Assembly: GCA_030431485.1 (NCBI GenBank)
Contig: JAUIIR010000020.1
Location: 1 to 59,026, forward strand
Source of the DNA: Alphaproteobacteria bacterium
GTDB taxonomy: Bacteria; Pseudomonadota; Alphaproteobacteria; Rhodobacterales; Rhodobacteraceae
DNA length: 59,026 bases
Direction: 5' to 3'
Part shown: one piece after another, positions 9,652 through 18,014 of the stretch
How the letters are laid out: each line of letters starts with the position of its first letter
Position numbering within the stretch: the stretch's first letter is position 1
Made by a program: the position numbers and the translations under genes
The notes under the pieces: model-generated
The model's database searches: none
Told to the model about the DNA's origin: nothing
The model's input: only the letters and a program-made list of their open reading frames with translations

Positions 9652-10832
9652 TACGCCGCCTTCGCCAGACCGGTCGCGAAGTCGCACAACGTGCGCAGAG
9701 CCGCCTCAAACCGGCTGTCTTCTAGCGTCATCGCAACACGCACATGACCTGCCGCCGACTCGCCAAAGCTTTCGCCGGGCATTACCGCGATATGGTGCGC
9801 GTCGAGCAGTGCAAAGGCGAAATCCTCGCCACTCATCCCCGTGGCGCGCACATCCAGCATCACGTACATCGCGCCCTGCGCCGGAATCATCCGCACCGCC
9901 TTCTGCCCGGAAAGAACCCGCGCGGCGATGGCACGCCGCCGCAGGAACGGCGCGGCGACCTGCGTTTCCAATTCGGCTCCTGCACGCAGGCCGAACAGCG
10001 CGGCATCCTGAATGTAGCCCGGCACGCCGTAGGTGGTGTTGGTCGCCAGATCAATGAGGCAGGTGATGACCTCTTCCGGGCCGACGATCCAGCCAATCCG
10101 GCTGCCTGTCATCGCATGGCTTTTCGACATCGACCCGATCACCAACGTGCGTTCGGCCATACCGGGCAGGGCGCGCGGGCTGAGATGTGCACCCTCCCAG
10201 ACCTGCGTGTCATAAACCTCGTCCGAGATCAGCCACATGTCCCGCGCTGTCACCACGTCTGCAATGCCCGCAAGCGTGTCGTGCGGATAGACTGCGCCTG
10301 TCGGGTTGTTGGGCGTGTTGATGAGCATGGACGCCGCGTTATCGCAGGCGGCTTCCAACACATCGCGTTGGGGCAGGAAGCCTTGCGACGAACGGGTCGG
10401 CACAGCCCGGGGCACAGCGCCCGCAGATCGGACGACACCGGGGTAGGTCGCGTAATACGGGTCGATGTAGAGCGCCGCGTCTCCCGGTCCGCACACCGCC
10501 ATATGCGCCGCAAAGAGCGCGGCCTGACCGCCCGGTGTGATAAGGACGTTTTCGCGCCGGGTCGGGACACCCGACTGTGTCTCGACCCGCGCTGCAACTT
10601 CGTCCCGTAACGCACTGATACCTGGTACAATTGCGTATCCTGTGTGCCCTCCAACCGCGCTGTCATACATCGCCTTGAGGATCGACGGATCGGTGCGGAT
10701 GTCGTGTTCTCCGATGGTCAGCTCGGTCACGGGTGTTCCCGCGTCGATCATGGCGCGGGCGCGGTAGAACACGTCCCAGCCGTCGGATCCGTCGCCGTTG
10801 AGGTTGGTGATGCGGTGTGACAAGGCTGGCAT
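9651..10832 (-). CDS. PLP-dependent class I/II aminotransferase (AruH-like)
   Basis: A 393-residue fold-type I aminotransferase. The PLP-binding lysine lies in 'SMSKSHAMTGSRIGW', the Asp that contacts the pyridine nitrogen in 'LISDEVYDTQV', and 'NTPNNPTGAV' is the conserved Asn/Pro segment. The stretches around the PLP lysine resemble arginine:pyruvate aminotransferase AruH as I remember it, but the substrate cannot be fixed without alignment; aspartate or aromatic aminotransferase activity is also possible. It is coupled to the downstream TfoX-like gene by a one-base overlap. Confidence 0.85.
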   Translation of the reverse strand: MPALSHRITNLNGDGSDGWDVFYRARAMIDAGTPVTELTIGEHDIRTDPSILKAMYDSAVGGHTGYAIVPGISALRDEVAARVETQSGVPTRRENVLITPGGQAALFAAHMAVCGPGDAALYIDPYYATYPGVVRSAGAVPRAVPTRSSQGFLPQRDVLEAACDNAASMLINTPNNPTGAVYPHDTLAGIADVVTARDMWLISDEVYDTQVWEGAHLSPRALPGMAERTLVIGSMSKSHAMTGSRIGWIVGPEEVITCLIDLATNTTYGVPGYIQDAALFGLRAGAELETQVAAPFLRRRAIAARVLSGQKAVRMIPAQGAMYVMLDVRATGMSGEDFAFALLDAHHIAVMPGESFGESAAGHVRVAMTLEDSRFEAALRTLCDFATGLAKAA

Positions 10833-10916
10833 GATGGTCTCCGGGTACTGGTCCCCAACTCCTGCCAGAGCCGGTGCCCGAAAGTCCAGATCGAACCGGC
10901 ACGAGGCGCAAAACCC

Positions 10917-10945
10917 TTGACCGGAAAACCGGATCGCGTCTAACT
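10917..10945 (+). promoter_or_regulatory. Candidate sigma-70-type promoter before cysS
   Basis: TTGACC at 10917-10922 and CTAACT at 10940-10945 are separated by 17 bases. The -10 match is weak (3 of 6 bases). If used, transcription would begin at or next to the ATG at 10953. Confidence 0.35.
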
Positions 10946-10952
10946 GCGCGCC

Positions 10953-10994
10953 ATGACCCGTATTGCAACTATCATTTGCTGCATTATCCGCTAA
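10953..10994 (+). CDS. Possible 13-residue Cys-containing leader peptide of cysS
   Basis: A short open frame encodes MTRIATIICCIIR and ends 83 bases before the cysS start. It carries two adjacent Cys codons in a 13-codon frame, in front of the gene for cysteinyl-tRNA synthetase. It has no Shine-Dalgarno sequence, but a weak promoter would put the transcript start at its ATG, so it could be read as a leaderless frame. Downstream, ggcggg (11002-11007) can pair with cccgcc (11046-11051) just before the cysS ribosome site. Attenuation by Cys-tRNA supply is a hypothesis; the frame could be chance. Confidence 0.3.
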   Translation: MTRIATIICCIIR

Positions 10995-11077
10995 TCCATC
11001 TGGCGGGTCGGTCTTCTATTCCCATCTTGAAGTGAAGTTGCTACTCCCGCCGCGAACCCGGCCCGCGAGGAGCATCC

Positions 11078-12478
11078 ATGACCATCTGGCTGACCAACAC
11101 CGCCACCCGCAAGAAAGAGGAATTCACGCCTCTCGATCCGACAAATGTGCGGATGTATGTCTGTGGGCCCACCGTCTACGACCGCGCCCATATCGGTAAC
11201 GCGCGTCCGGTGATCGTGTTCGACGTGCTCTTTCGGCTGTTGCGCCATGTCTACGGCCCAGAGCACGTCACCTATGTGCGCAACTTCACCGACGTGGACG
11301 ACAAGATCAACGCCCGCGCAGCGGATTCTGGGCGTAGCATTGGCGACATCACCGCTGAGACCACGCAATGGTATCTCGAAGACATGGCAGCCATCGGCGC
11401 GCTGGAGCCGACGCACATGCCGCGCGCCACTGCCTATATCGCCGAGATGGTGGCGATGATCGAAGACCTGATCGCGAAGGGGCACGCTTACGAGGCCGAG
11501 GGTCACGTGCTCTTCGCCGTTGACTCGTGGAAGGAAGGCTACGGCAAGCTATCCGGTCGCTCCGTCGATGACATGATCGCTGGTGCCCGGGTTGAGGTCG
11601 CTCCTTACAAACGTAACCCGATGGATTTCGTCATGTGGAAGCCCTCCTCGGATGATCTGCCCGGATGGGACAGCCCGTGGGGCCGGGGCCGCCCCGGCTG
11701 GCACATCGAGTGCTCGGCCATGGCCTATGACCTTTTGGGGGATCAGTTCGACATCCACGGTGGCGGCAACGACCTCATGTTCCCGCACCACGAAAACGAG
11801 ATCGCACAGTCGAAATGCGCGGGCCACGGCTTTGCGCGCTACTGGCTGCACAACGAGATGTTGCAGGTCGAGGGCAAGAAGATGTCCAAGTCGCTGGGAA
11901 ATTTCTTCACCGTGCGGGATTTGCTCGATCAGGGTGTGCCGGGCGAGGTGATCCGGTTCGTGTTCCTCTCGACGCATTACCGCAAGCCGATGGATTGGAC
12001 GGCGGAGAAAGCTGAGCAAGCTAAGAAGACCTTACAAAAATGGCGTGAGCAAACACGAGATGTCGTTCCAGGCGAAGAATACCAACCAGTAACTGATGCG
12101 TTGAAAGACGACTTGAACACTTCGGCTGCTATCACGCAGCTTCACGCTCTGTCAGCAGCCGGTGACGTGACGACCTTGCTCTACAACGCCCGCTTGTTGG
12201 GCTTGCTGACACCTGAATTGGGTGGATGGGAGCAGATACTCTCAGCAGACGGAGCCGATGTGTCGTACCTGCAAGAAATTTCTGAAGTTATGGTGGCATT
12301 GCGCGCAAAGGCAATGGAAACAAAGGATTTCTCGGCTGTGGACGAGATGAAGGCTGCATTGGCTGATGCTGGTGTCGATGTCCGCATGTCAAAATCGGGG
12401 GTCGATTTAGTCCCTAGTGAGCGATTTGATAGCGCCAAGCTTTGGAAGATTGAACGCAATCGCGAGACAGAAGTATGA
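11078..12478 (+). CDS. cysS: Cysteinyl-tRNA synthetase
   Basis: A 466-residue class Ia aminoacyl-tRNA synthetase charging tRNA-Cys. The zinc-site start '[19 protein letters not shown]' contains the HIGH-like signature, '[10 protein letters not shown]' and '[17 protein letters not shown]' supply the other zinc ligands, and '[11 protein letters not shown]' is the KMSKS loop. Length is normal. The first two thirds use GC-rich codons like the neighbours, but from about 12,010 to the stop the codon choice changes sharply (TTA, ATA, CGA, AGT, ACT, GTA appear), so the anticodon-binding end looks like a replaced or foreign segment. The start at 11078 follows gcgagg. Confidence 0.96.
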   Translation: MTIWLTNTATRKKEEFTPLDPTNVRMYVCGPTVYDRAHIGNARPVIVFDVLFRLLRHVYGPEHVTYVRNFTDVDDKINARAADSGRSIGDITAETTQWYLEDMAAIGALEPTHMPRATAYIAEMVAMIEDLIAKGHAYEAEGHVLFAVDSWKEGYGKLSGRSVDDMIAGARVEVAPYKRNPMDFVMWKPSSDDLPGWDSPWGRGRPGWHIECSAMAYDLLGDQFDIHGGGNDLMFPHHENEIAQSKCAGHGFARYWLHNEMLQVEGKKMSKSLGNFFTVRDLLDQGVPGEVIRFVFLSTHYRKPMDWTAEKAEQAKKTLQKWREQTRDVVPGEEYQPVTDALKDDLNTSAAITQLHALSAAGDVTTLLYNARLLGLLTPELGGWEQILSADGADVSYLQEISEVMVALRAKAMETKDFSAVDEMKAALADAGVDVRMSKSGVDLVPSERFDSAKLWKIERNRETEV

Positions 12479-12510
12479 TTGCTTTCTTTGCTCTCCGCTC
12501 GACCCGCTGC

Positions 12511-12597
12511 GCCCGGCGGCACGCCGGGCAGCCCCCGACCGCCCCCATGGGCGGGGGCTTCTCCCCCACCCGCGGCCGGGGGCTGCCCTCTGATCAG
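12511..12597 (+). promoter_or_regulatory. GC-rich nested hairpins in the cysS-cimA gap
   Basis: The 130-base gap holds gcccggc/gccgggc (12511-12517, 12523-12529), then an outer 8-bp stem agcccccg/cgggggct (12530-12537, 12577-12584) enclosing gccccc/gggggc (12541-12546, 12553-12558), and the palindrome ctgatcag (12590-12597) just before cimA. There is no T-run, so a 5' leader structure or repeat element is as likely as a terminator. Confidence 0.6.
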
Positions 12598-12608
12598 GGG
12601 AACTCGCA

Positions 12609-14228
12609 ATGACCAAAACCCGCCTGACCCTCTACGACACAACGCTGCGCGACGGCCAGCAGACGCAGGGCGTGCAGTTCTCAACCCCCGAGAAACATCG
12701 CATCGTCGAGGCGCTCGACGCCCTAGGCATCGACTATATCGAAGGTGGCTGGCCGGGGGCGAACCCCACGGACTCTGCCTTCTTCGAAGAGGTCGGCCAG
12801 ACACGTGCCACCGTGACGGCCTTCGGTATGACCAAACGCGCGGGTCGATCAGCCGAGAATGACGACGTTCTGGCAGCGGTCATGAACGCGGGCACCAAGT
12901 CGGTCTGCCTTGTCGGCAAGACCCACGATTTCCACGTCACCGCTGCCCTTGGCATCAGCCTTGACGAAAACGTCGAAAATATCCGCGCGTCGGTCGCGCA
13001 TATCGTGTCCCAAAAACGCGAAGCACTCTTCGACGCGGAGCACTTCTTCGACGGTTACAAGGCCAATCCCGATTACGCGTTGACCTGTCTGCACGCCGCG
13101 TATGACGCGGGCGCGCGCTGGATCGTGCTCTGTGACACCAATGGCGGCGCACTGCCGAGCGAAGTTGGCAAGATAACCGAAGCCGTCATCGCCTCCGGCA
13201 TCCCCGGCACCCATGTCGGCATCCACACCCACAACGATACGGAAATGGCCGTGGCCACCACGCTCGCTGCCGTCGACGCAGGTGCACGGCAGATTCAAGG
13301 CACGCTGAACGGGCTTGGCGAACGCTGCGGCAACGCGAACCTGACCGCGCTGATCCCGACGCTGCTGCTCAAGGAACCCTACGCCAGCACCTACGAGACA
13401 GGTGTCACGCCGGACGCGCTCGAAAGCATGACGCGGATCAGCCGGATGCTCGATGAAATCCTCAACCGCGTGCCGCTCAAACAATCGGCCTATGTCGGCT
13501 CATCGGCCTTTGCCCACAAGGCCGGGCTGCACGCCAGCGCCATCCTGAAAAACCCGACGACTTACGAACACATCGAGCCTGGCTTGGTGGGCAACCGCCG
13601 CGTGATCCCGATGTCCAATCAAGCGGGCCAGTCGAACCTGCGCCGCCGTCTGGCCGAAGCTGGGATTGAAGTGCCCGACAAGGATCCGGCACTGGCGCGT
13701 ATCCTCGACCGCATCAAGGCGCGTGAGGCAGAGGGCTATTCCTACGACACAGCGCAGGCGAGTTTCGAGCTGCTGGCGCGCGACGAATTGGGGATGCTGC
13801 CCGAGTTCTTCGAAGTCAAACGCTACCGCGTGACGGTGGAGCGGCGGAAGAACAAGTACAACAAGATGATCTCGCATTCCGAGGCTGTGGTGGTCGTCAA
13901 AGTGGATGGCGACAAAAAGTTGTCTGTCAGCGAGTCGATGGATGAGCTTGGCAATGACCGCGGCCCCGTGAATGCGCTTTCGAAGGCGCTGGCCAAGGAT
14001 CTTGGACCGTATCAGGATCTGATCGATGACATGCGGCTTGTGGATTTCAAGGTCCGTATCACTCAAGGCGGGACCGAAGCCGTCACCCGCGTCATCATCG
14101 ACAGCGAAGACGGGCAGGGACGCCGCTGGGCCACTGTGGGCGTCAGCGCCAACATCATCGACGCATCGTTTGAGGCATTGCTTGACGCGGTGCGCTGGAA
14201 GCTGGTGCGGGATGCCGCGTCGGCATGA
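12609..14228 (+). CDS. cimA: (R)-citramalate synthase
   Basis: A 539-residue enzyme of the DRE-TIM metallolyase family that condenses pyruvate and acetyl-CoA to citramalate, the first step of the threonine-independent route to isoleucine. The N-terminal signature 'LYDTTLRDGQQTQGVQFS' and the metal-site 'GIHTHNDTEMAVATTLAAVD' with 'GTLNGLGERCGNANL' identify the family; the C-terminal third (after about residue 410) is the LeuA-type allosteric dimer domain. Length fits CimA rather than 2-isopropylmalate or homocitrate synthase. A structured GC-rich leader precedes it, and its stop overlaps the start of the next gene by four bases (ATGA). Confidence 0.9.
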   Translation: MTKTRLTLYDTTLRDGQQTQGVQFSTPEKHRIVEALDALGIDYIEGGWPGANPTDSAFFEEVGQTRATVTAFGMTKRAGRSAENDDVLAAVMNAGTKSVCLVGKTHDFHVTAALGISLDENVENIRASVAHIVSQKREALFDAEHFFDGYKANPDYALTCLHAAYDAGARWIVLCDTNGGALPSEVGKITEAVIASGIPGTHVGIHTHNDTEMAVATTLAAVDAGARQIQGTLNGLGERCGNANLTALIPTLLLKEPYASTYETGVTPDALESMTRISRMLDEILNRVPLKQSAYVGSSAFAHKAGLHASAILKNPTTYEHIEPGLVGNRRVIPMSNQAGQSNLRRRLAEAGIEVPDKDPALARILDRIKAREAEGYSYDTAQASFELLARDELGMLPEFFEVKRYRVTVERRKNKYNKMISHSEAVVVVKVDGDKKLSVSESMDELGNDRGPVNALSKALAKDLGPYQDLIDDMRLVDFKVRITQGGTEAVTRVIIDSEDGQGRRWATVGVSANIIDASFEALLDAVRWKLVRDAASA

Positions 14229-15001
14229 GTTTTGATGCCGACCTGATCGCTTGTGCGCAGTTGGTCGAGAAGGGAGATCCTGACCGGTTCGCAGCAACGA
14301 TGGCCGCGCCCGTCGCGGCGCGTAAAGTGTTGTTTCCGATATATGCGTTCAATGTCGAGGTGTCCCGCGCCCCATGGGTGACAAAAGAGGCCATCATCGC
14401 CGAGATGAGGTTGCAATGGTGGACCGATGCTCTGGAAGAGATTGCATCCGGGGGGCTGGTGCGGCGGCACGAGGTGGTGACCTCCTTGGCACATGTACTG
14501 GATGCGCCTGCCGCGCGGGAGCTGCAAAAGGCCGTCGAAGCCCGGCTTTGGGACGTTTATCGCGATCCGTTTGAAGATCAGGCGGCATTTTCAAAATATA
14601 TCGAAGACACTGCCGCGTCCCTTCTGCGCGCCGCTTCGCAGGCCTTGAGTGGTGACATGCCCGGCATGCTAACCGACTTGGGCTATGCCAGCGGCCTTGC
14701 GCAATTCCTGCGTGCTGTGCCGGAACTGGAACGGCAGGGACGCAGGCCTTTGGTGGATGGACGGCCCAACGCGGTGCGTGACCTCGCCCAACAAGGATTT
14801 GACCGTTTGGTAAAATCTCGCCAGCGCCGCGCCGATCTGTCCAAAGCGGCCCAGCCCGTCACCCTTGCCGCATGGCAGGCGGGGCCGATTCTGAAGCAGG
14901 CCAAGGCCGACCCGCGCCTTGTGGCGAACGGTACGCTTGGCATGTCCGAAGCGTACAAGAAGCTGCGCCTCATATGGTGCGCGGCATCCGGGCGCTGGTA
15001 G
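14225..15001 (+). CDS. Squalene/phytoene synthase-like protein
   Basis: A 258-residue all-helical protein of the squalene/phytoene synthase superfamily. The segment 'LFPIYAFNVEVSRAPWVTK' followed by 'EMRLQWWTDALEE' matches the family, but the Asp-rich DxxxD motifs needed for prenyl diphosphate binding are not present. It therefore resembles the NDUFAF6 group, whose mitochondrial member assists complex I assembly, more than a carotenoid or hopanoid enzyme. It overlaps cimA by ATGA and is probably translated from the same message. The biochemical role is inferred only loosely. Confidence 0.75.
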   Translation: MSFDADLIACAQLVEKGDPDRFAATMAAPVAARKVLFPIYAFNVEVSRAPWVTKEAIIAEMRLQWWTDALEEIASGGLVRRHEVVTSLAHVLDAPAARELQKAVEARLWDVYRDPFEDQAAFSKYIEDTAASLLRAASQALSGDMPGMLTDLGYASGLAQFLRAVPELERQGRRPLVDGRPNAVRDLAQQGFDRLVKSRQRRADLSKAAQPVTLAAWQAGPILKQAKADPRLVANGTLGMSEAYKKLRLIWCAASGRW

Positions 15002-15002
15002 T

Positions 15003-15245
15003 TCAGAACGCGACCGCCACGCTGCATCCCAGGCCCGTCGCAAGGATATCCGCCGGGTCGGCCACATCGTCGATCAGTTCCTTGAGCACCCCAACACCGA
15101 TGGCCGCCAGACAGCCCGCCGTCGGGTTGCCGGTTTCCTGCGTCACGATATGCGACACCGCCGCCCCGGCGGCGAAATGCGCAGCCTTGTCGTAATGTTG
15201 GCAGGCGGAAAGCAGAGGAAGAGAGAGCAAGAGCATTCGGAGCAT
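15003..15245 (-). CDS. Small lipoprotein with YfiM-like segment
   Basis: An 80-residue protein with a hydrophobic signal and a lipobox 'LLSAC' that puts the acylated Cys at about residue 15. The mature part begins 'QHYDKAAHFAAGAAVS' and continues with a conserved 'GVLKELID', which recalls the YfiM/DUF2279 type of small envelope lipoproteins. Function is unknown. The ATG at 15245 is used; a GTG three codons upstream is also possible. It converges with the squalene-synthase-like gene with one base between the stop codons. Confidence 0.65.
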   Translation of the reverse strand: MLRMLLLSLPLLSACQHYDKAAHFAAGAAVSHIVTQETGNPTAGCLAAIGVGVLKELIDDVADPADILATGLGCSVAVAF

Positions 15246-15331
15246 GGCAAACACCGTTCTGGTGGACAGTGACGCCCACCCTGCGGTGAAACTCTTAAAG
15301 TCTCATTACTGCTCGACCAGTGTGTCTGCCG

Positions 15332-16570
15332 TCAGGCGGTGGTGTCTTTCGGCTGGAACATCAGCCAGATCAGCGACCCACCTGCCAGCATCAGGAAAGG
15401 TACCATCGCCATGTTCACCGCACTCCACCCTTCAGCAGGAGTGCCACCGGAACAGTTTAGCAATCCCCCCGAGGCGAGCGACGCCATCGTGACGCCGCCG
15501 AACACGAGCACGTCATTCATGCCCTGCACCCGCCCGCGCTCGTGCGGTTCATGGGATGCGGTCAGCATGGCCGTCGCCCCGATGAAGCCGAAGTTCCAGC
15601 CAAAGCCCAACAGAATCAGAGCTATGTAGAAATTCGCGATATCCACACCTTGCAGGGCCACAGCTCCGGCTGCGGCCAGGATCACCAGTCCCGTGGCCAC
15701 GATCTTTTCCACGCCGAAGCGCACGATCAGGTGGCCGGTGAAGAAGGAAGGGATGAACATCGCCAGAACATGCGCCGATACGATGTCAGCCGCGTTGTTG
15801 GCGGTGTAGCCACATCCGACAACGGCCAGCGGGGTCGACGTCATGACGAGGTTCATCAGCGCATAGGTGACCATGCCGCAGATGATCGCCACGGCGATGC
15901 GCGGTGTCTTGATCAGCTGCAACCGTGTGCGACCTTTGGGATCATCCGCATGGGGCGCTTTCGGCTTTGGAATATCGAGTAGCAGGAAGAGGGTCGAACC
16001 GATTACATTCAGCACGATCACCGCGAAGTAGGTGCCGAGGAACGGAACGACATACCAATCCGCCGTTGCTTTGACCAATTGTGGCCCAAGGATTGCGGCG
16101 GCGAGGCCTCCGGCCATGACATAGGAAATGGCCTTGGGGCGGAACTCATCGGTTGCGGTGTCGGCGGCGGCAAATCGGTAGAACCCCTGTGCCGACATGT
16201 AGATCCCGGTCAGAAAGCTGCCCAAGAGGAACACAGGGAAAGACGCGATGTAGAGACCGTACGCCCCGATTGCGCCGCCCAGCGCGCCGCCCATCGCGCC
16301 CACGGAAAACCCTGCGCGTCGGCCATATTTCTGCATGAAGGCCGAGATCGGCGTGGCCGTTGTCATTGAGCCCAGAACGATCAGCGAGATCGGCAGCGTC
16401 GCGAAGCAGATGTTCGACGCAAGCGACTGACCTGCAAGACCGCCCACGGTAAAAAGCATTGGCATCTGCGCGCCCAGAATGGCCTGGGCGAGAACCAGAA
16501 CAAACACGTTGCGCTTGGCGCGGCGGTTTTCTGTGGCGGTGTCGGGGGAGGCGGGGACAACTGTGCTCAT
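15332..16570 (-). CDS. MFS transporter
   Basis: A 412-residue protein with about twelve membrane spans of the major facilitator superfamily. The loop between spans 2 and 3 has 'MQKYGRRAGFSVGAMGG', the equivalent of the family motif A (GxxxDRxGRR), and the first spans contain 'VLAQAILGAQMPMLFTVGGL'. The substrate is not recognisable. The ATG at 16570 removes a non-conserved N-terminal extension. The gene stands alone on the minus strand, divergent from cobK. Confidence 0.85.
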   Translation of the reverse strand: MSTVVPASPDTATENRRAKRNVFVLVLAQAILGAQMPMLFTVGGLAGQSLASNICFATLPISLIVLGSMTTATPISAFMQKYGRRAGFSVGAMGGALGGAIGAYGLYIASFPVFLLGSFLTGIYMSAQGFYRFAAADTATDEFRPKAISYVMAGGLAAAILGPQLVKATADWYVVPFLGTYFAVIVLNVIGSTLFLLLDIPKPKAPHADDPKGRTRLQLIKTPRIAVAIICGMVTYALMNLVMTSTPLAVVGCGYTANNAADIVSAHVLAMFIPSFFTGHLIVRFGVEKIVATGLVILAAAGAVALQGVDIANFYIALILLGFGWNFGFIGATAMLTASHEPHERGRVQGMNDVLVFGGVTMASLASGGLLNCSGGTPAEGWSAVNMAMVPFLMLAGGSLIWLMFQPKDTTA

Positions 16571-16659
16571 GCGAGAAGCCGTATGTCCAAATTCAAGTTC
16601 CTGCAAGTGTCCGAAACGCTGCGTGGCGCTTTGCCCCAAGGTTTTGTAAACGAGGCGGG

Positions 16660-17400
16660 ATGAAAGATTTTGACGGCTCCAATTCCTCTGGCCGCGGTCA
16701 GGTGGTGATCCTCGGCGGCTCTGCCGAGGCGCGGCATTTGGCCGGTCGGCTGGGTGAGGCTGCGCAGCTGTGGTTGCCGGACCGCGACCGGATTACCGGG
16801 CAGGGGGCATCAGTGTCGGCGGCACTGGCCGCGCAGGTGGAAACGGCGGACGTCTTGGTTCTTGCACCCCACCCCTGTGACATTGAGAGCCTGCGGCGTG
16901 GCGCGCGGATTGGTGCGCAGGCCGGCGTTCCGGTGGTGAGGCTCGCGCGTCCGGCGTGGTGGCCAACCGCACGGGATCATTGGGTCGATCTGTCCAGCGC
17001 CCGGGATGCGGTGGCGCATATCCCGAAAGGGTCGCGGGTCCTGGTGACGCTCGGGCGGTCCGCTCTGCACGAGTTGCGCGCGTTGCGGCACGCGTATCTT
17101 TTTGTCCGCCAGTTGACCCGGCATAACGCGCCGTTTCCGCTGCGTTATGGACGCTATCTGCACGGCACTGCGCCGTTCTCCATCGCGCAGGAAATCGCAC
17201 TGATGCGCAGGTTTCGGATCGACGCGGTGCTGACCCGCAATGCAGGAGGGCCGGGCGGCTGGCCCAAGATCGCGGCGGCGCGGGCATTGGGACTTCCAGT
17301 CTACATGGTGGCGCGTCCCCGGGGTGCTTTTGGTCCCGAGGTCACAAGTGTAGAGGCTGCGATGCATTGGTTGGAGACGAAGCTTTGGTTGGACGCCTGA
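16660..17400 (+). CDS. cobK: Cobalt-precorrin-6A / precorrin-6A reductase
   Basis: A 246-residue NAD(P)H-dependent reductase of cobalamin (vitamin B12) biosynthesis that reduces the C18-C19 double bond of precorrin-6A. Visible features are the nucleotide-binding start 'VVILGGSAEARHLAGRL', 'LVTLGRSALHELRAL' and the C-terminal 'VLTRNAGGPGGWPKIAAARAL', which holds the substrate loop of CobK/CbiJ. The start at 16660 follows gaggcggg. No other cob gene lies in the window, so this step is encoded apart from the rest of the pathway. The downstream glycosylase gene overlaps its end. Confidence 0.85.
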   Translation: MKDFDGSNSSGRGQVVILGGSAEARHLAGRLGEAAQLWLPDRDRITGQGASVSAALAAQVETADVLVLAPHPCDIESLRRGARIGAQAGVPVVRLARPAWWPTARDHWVDLSSARDAVAHIPKGSRVLVTLGRSALHELRALRHAYLFVRQLTRHNAPFPLRYGRYLHGTAPFSIAQEIALMRRFRIDAVLTRNAGGPGGWPKIAAARALGLPVYMVARPRGAFGPEVTSVEAAMHWLETKLWLDA

Positions 17401-18014
17401 TCGAAACCGACGCCTGTGTCGCCGAAGGCGCGGACTGGCTGGCCAAAACCGAACCGCGCTTTGCCGAAGCGCTGGAGCAGACCGGCCCGCTGCCTCTGCG
17501 GCGGAGGCCGGACGGGTTTGCGCAATTGCTAAGCGCCATTGTCAGCCAGCAGGTCAGTGTTGCCTCGGCGCGCGCGATTTGGGCCAAGCTAGAGGATGCG
17601 GGGGCTGTGACACCTGACGCGGTGCTACACCATGATCAGGACGGGCTGCGGGAGTTGGGCCTCAGCCGGCAAAAGGCGCGGTACGCCTGCGCGCTGGCCG
17701 AGGCAGGGATCGACTATGATGCGCTGCGCGTTGCACCCAATGACGAGGTGATCAAGACCCTTACCGCTGTCACCGGCATCGGCGTCTGGACCGCTGAGAT
17801 CTATGCGATGTTCTCGCTTGGGCGGGCGGATGTGTTTGCGCCCGGGGATTTGGCGTTACAGGAAGGTGCCCGGATTTTGTTCGATCTGCCCGAGCGGCCG
17901 AAGGAAAAACCGCTGCGCCAGATGGCCGAGGCATGGAGCCCGTGGAGATCGGTTGCGGCGCGGGCGCTCTGGGCCTACTACCATGTTGCAAAAGACCGAG
18001 AGGGGATCGCATGA
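17385..18014 (+). CDS. DNA-3-methyladenine glycosylase II-like (AlkA/HhH-GPD)
   Basis: A 209-residue base-excision repair glycosylase with a helix-hairpin-helix plus Gly/Pro/Asp motif: 'LTAVTGIGVWTAEIYAMFSLGRADVFAPGDLAL' spans the hairpin and the catalytic Asp (in 'PGDLAL'). The region before it, 'AQLLSAIVSQQVSVASARAIW', is also typical. The N-terminal domain of E. coli AlkA is missing, as in the short Mag-like group. I prefer the TTG at 17385, with ggag nine bases upstream, giving a 16-base overlap with cobK. Its stop overlaps the esterase start (ATGA). Confidence 0.87.
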   Translation: MVGRLIETDACVAEGADWLAKTEPRFAEALEQTGPLPLRRRPDGFAQLLSAIVSQQVSVASARAIWAKLEDAGAVTPDAVLHHDQDGLRELGLSRQKARYACALAEAGIDYDALRVAPNDEVIKTLTAVTGIGVWTAEIYAMFSLGRADVFAPGDLALQEGARILFDLPERPKEKPLRQMAEAWSPWRSVAARALWAYYHVAKDREGIA

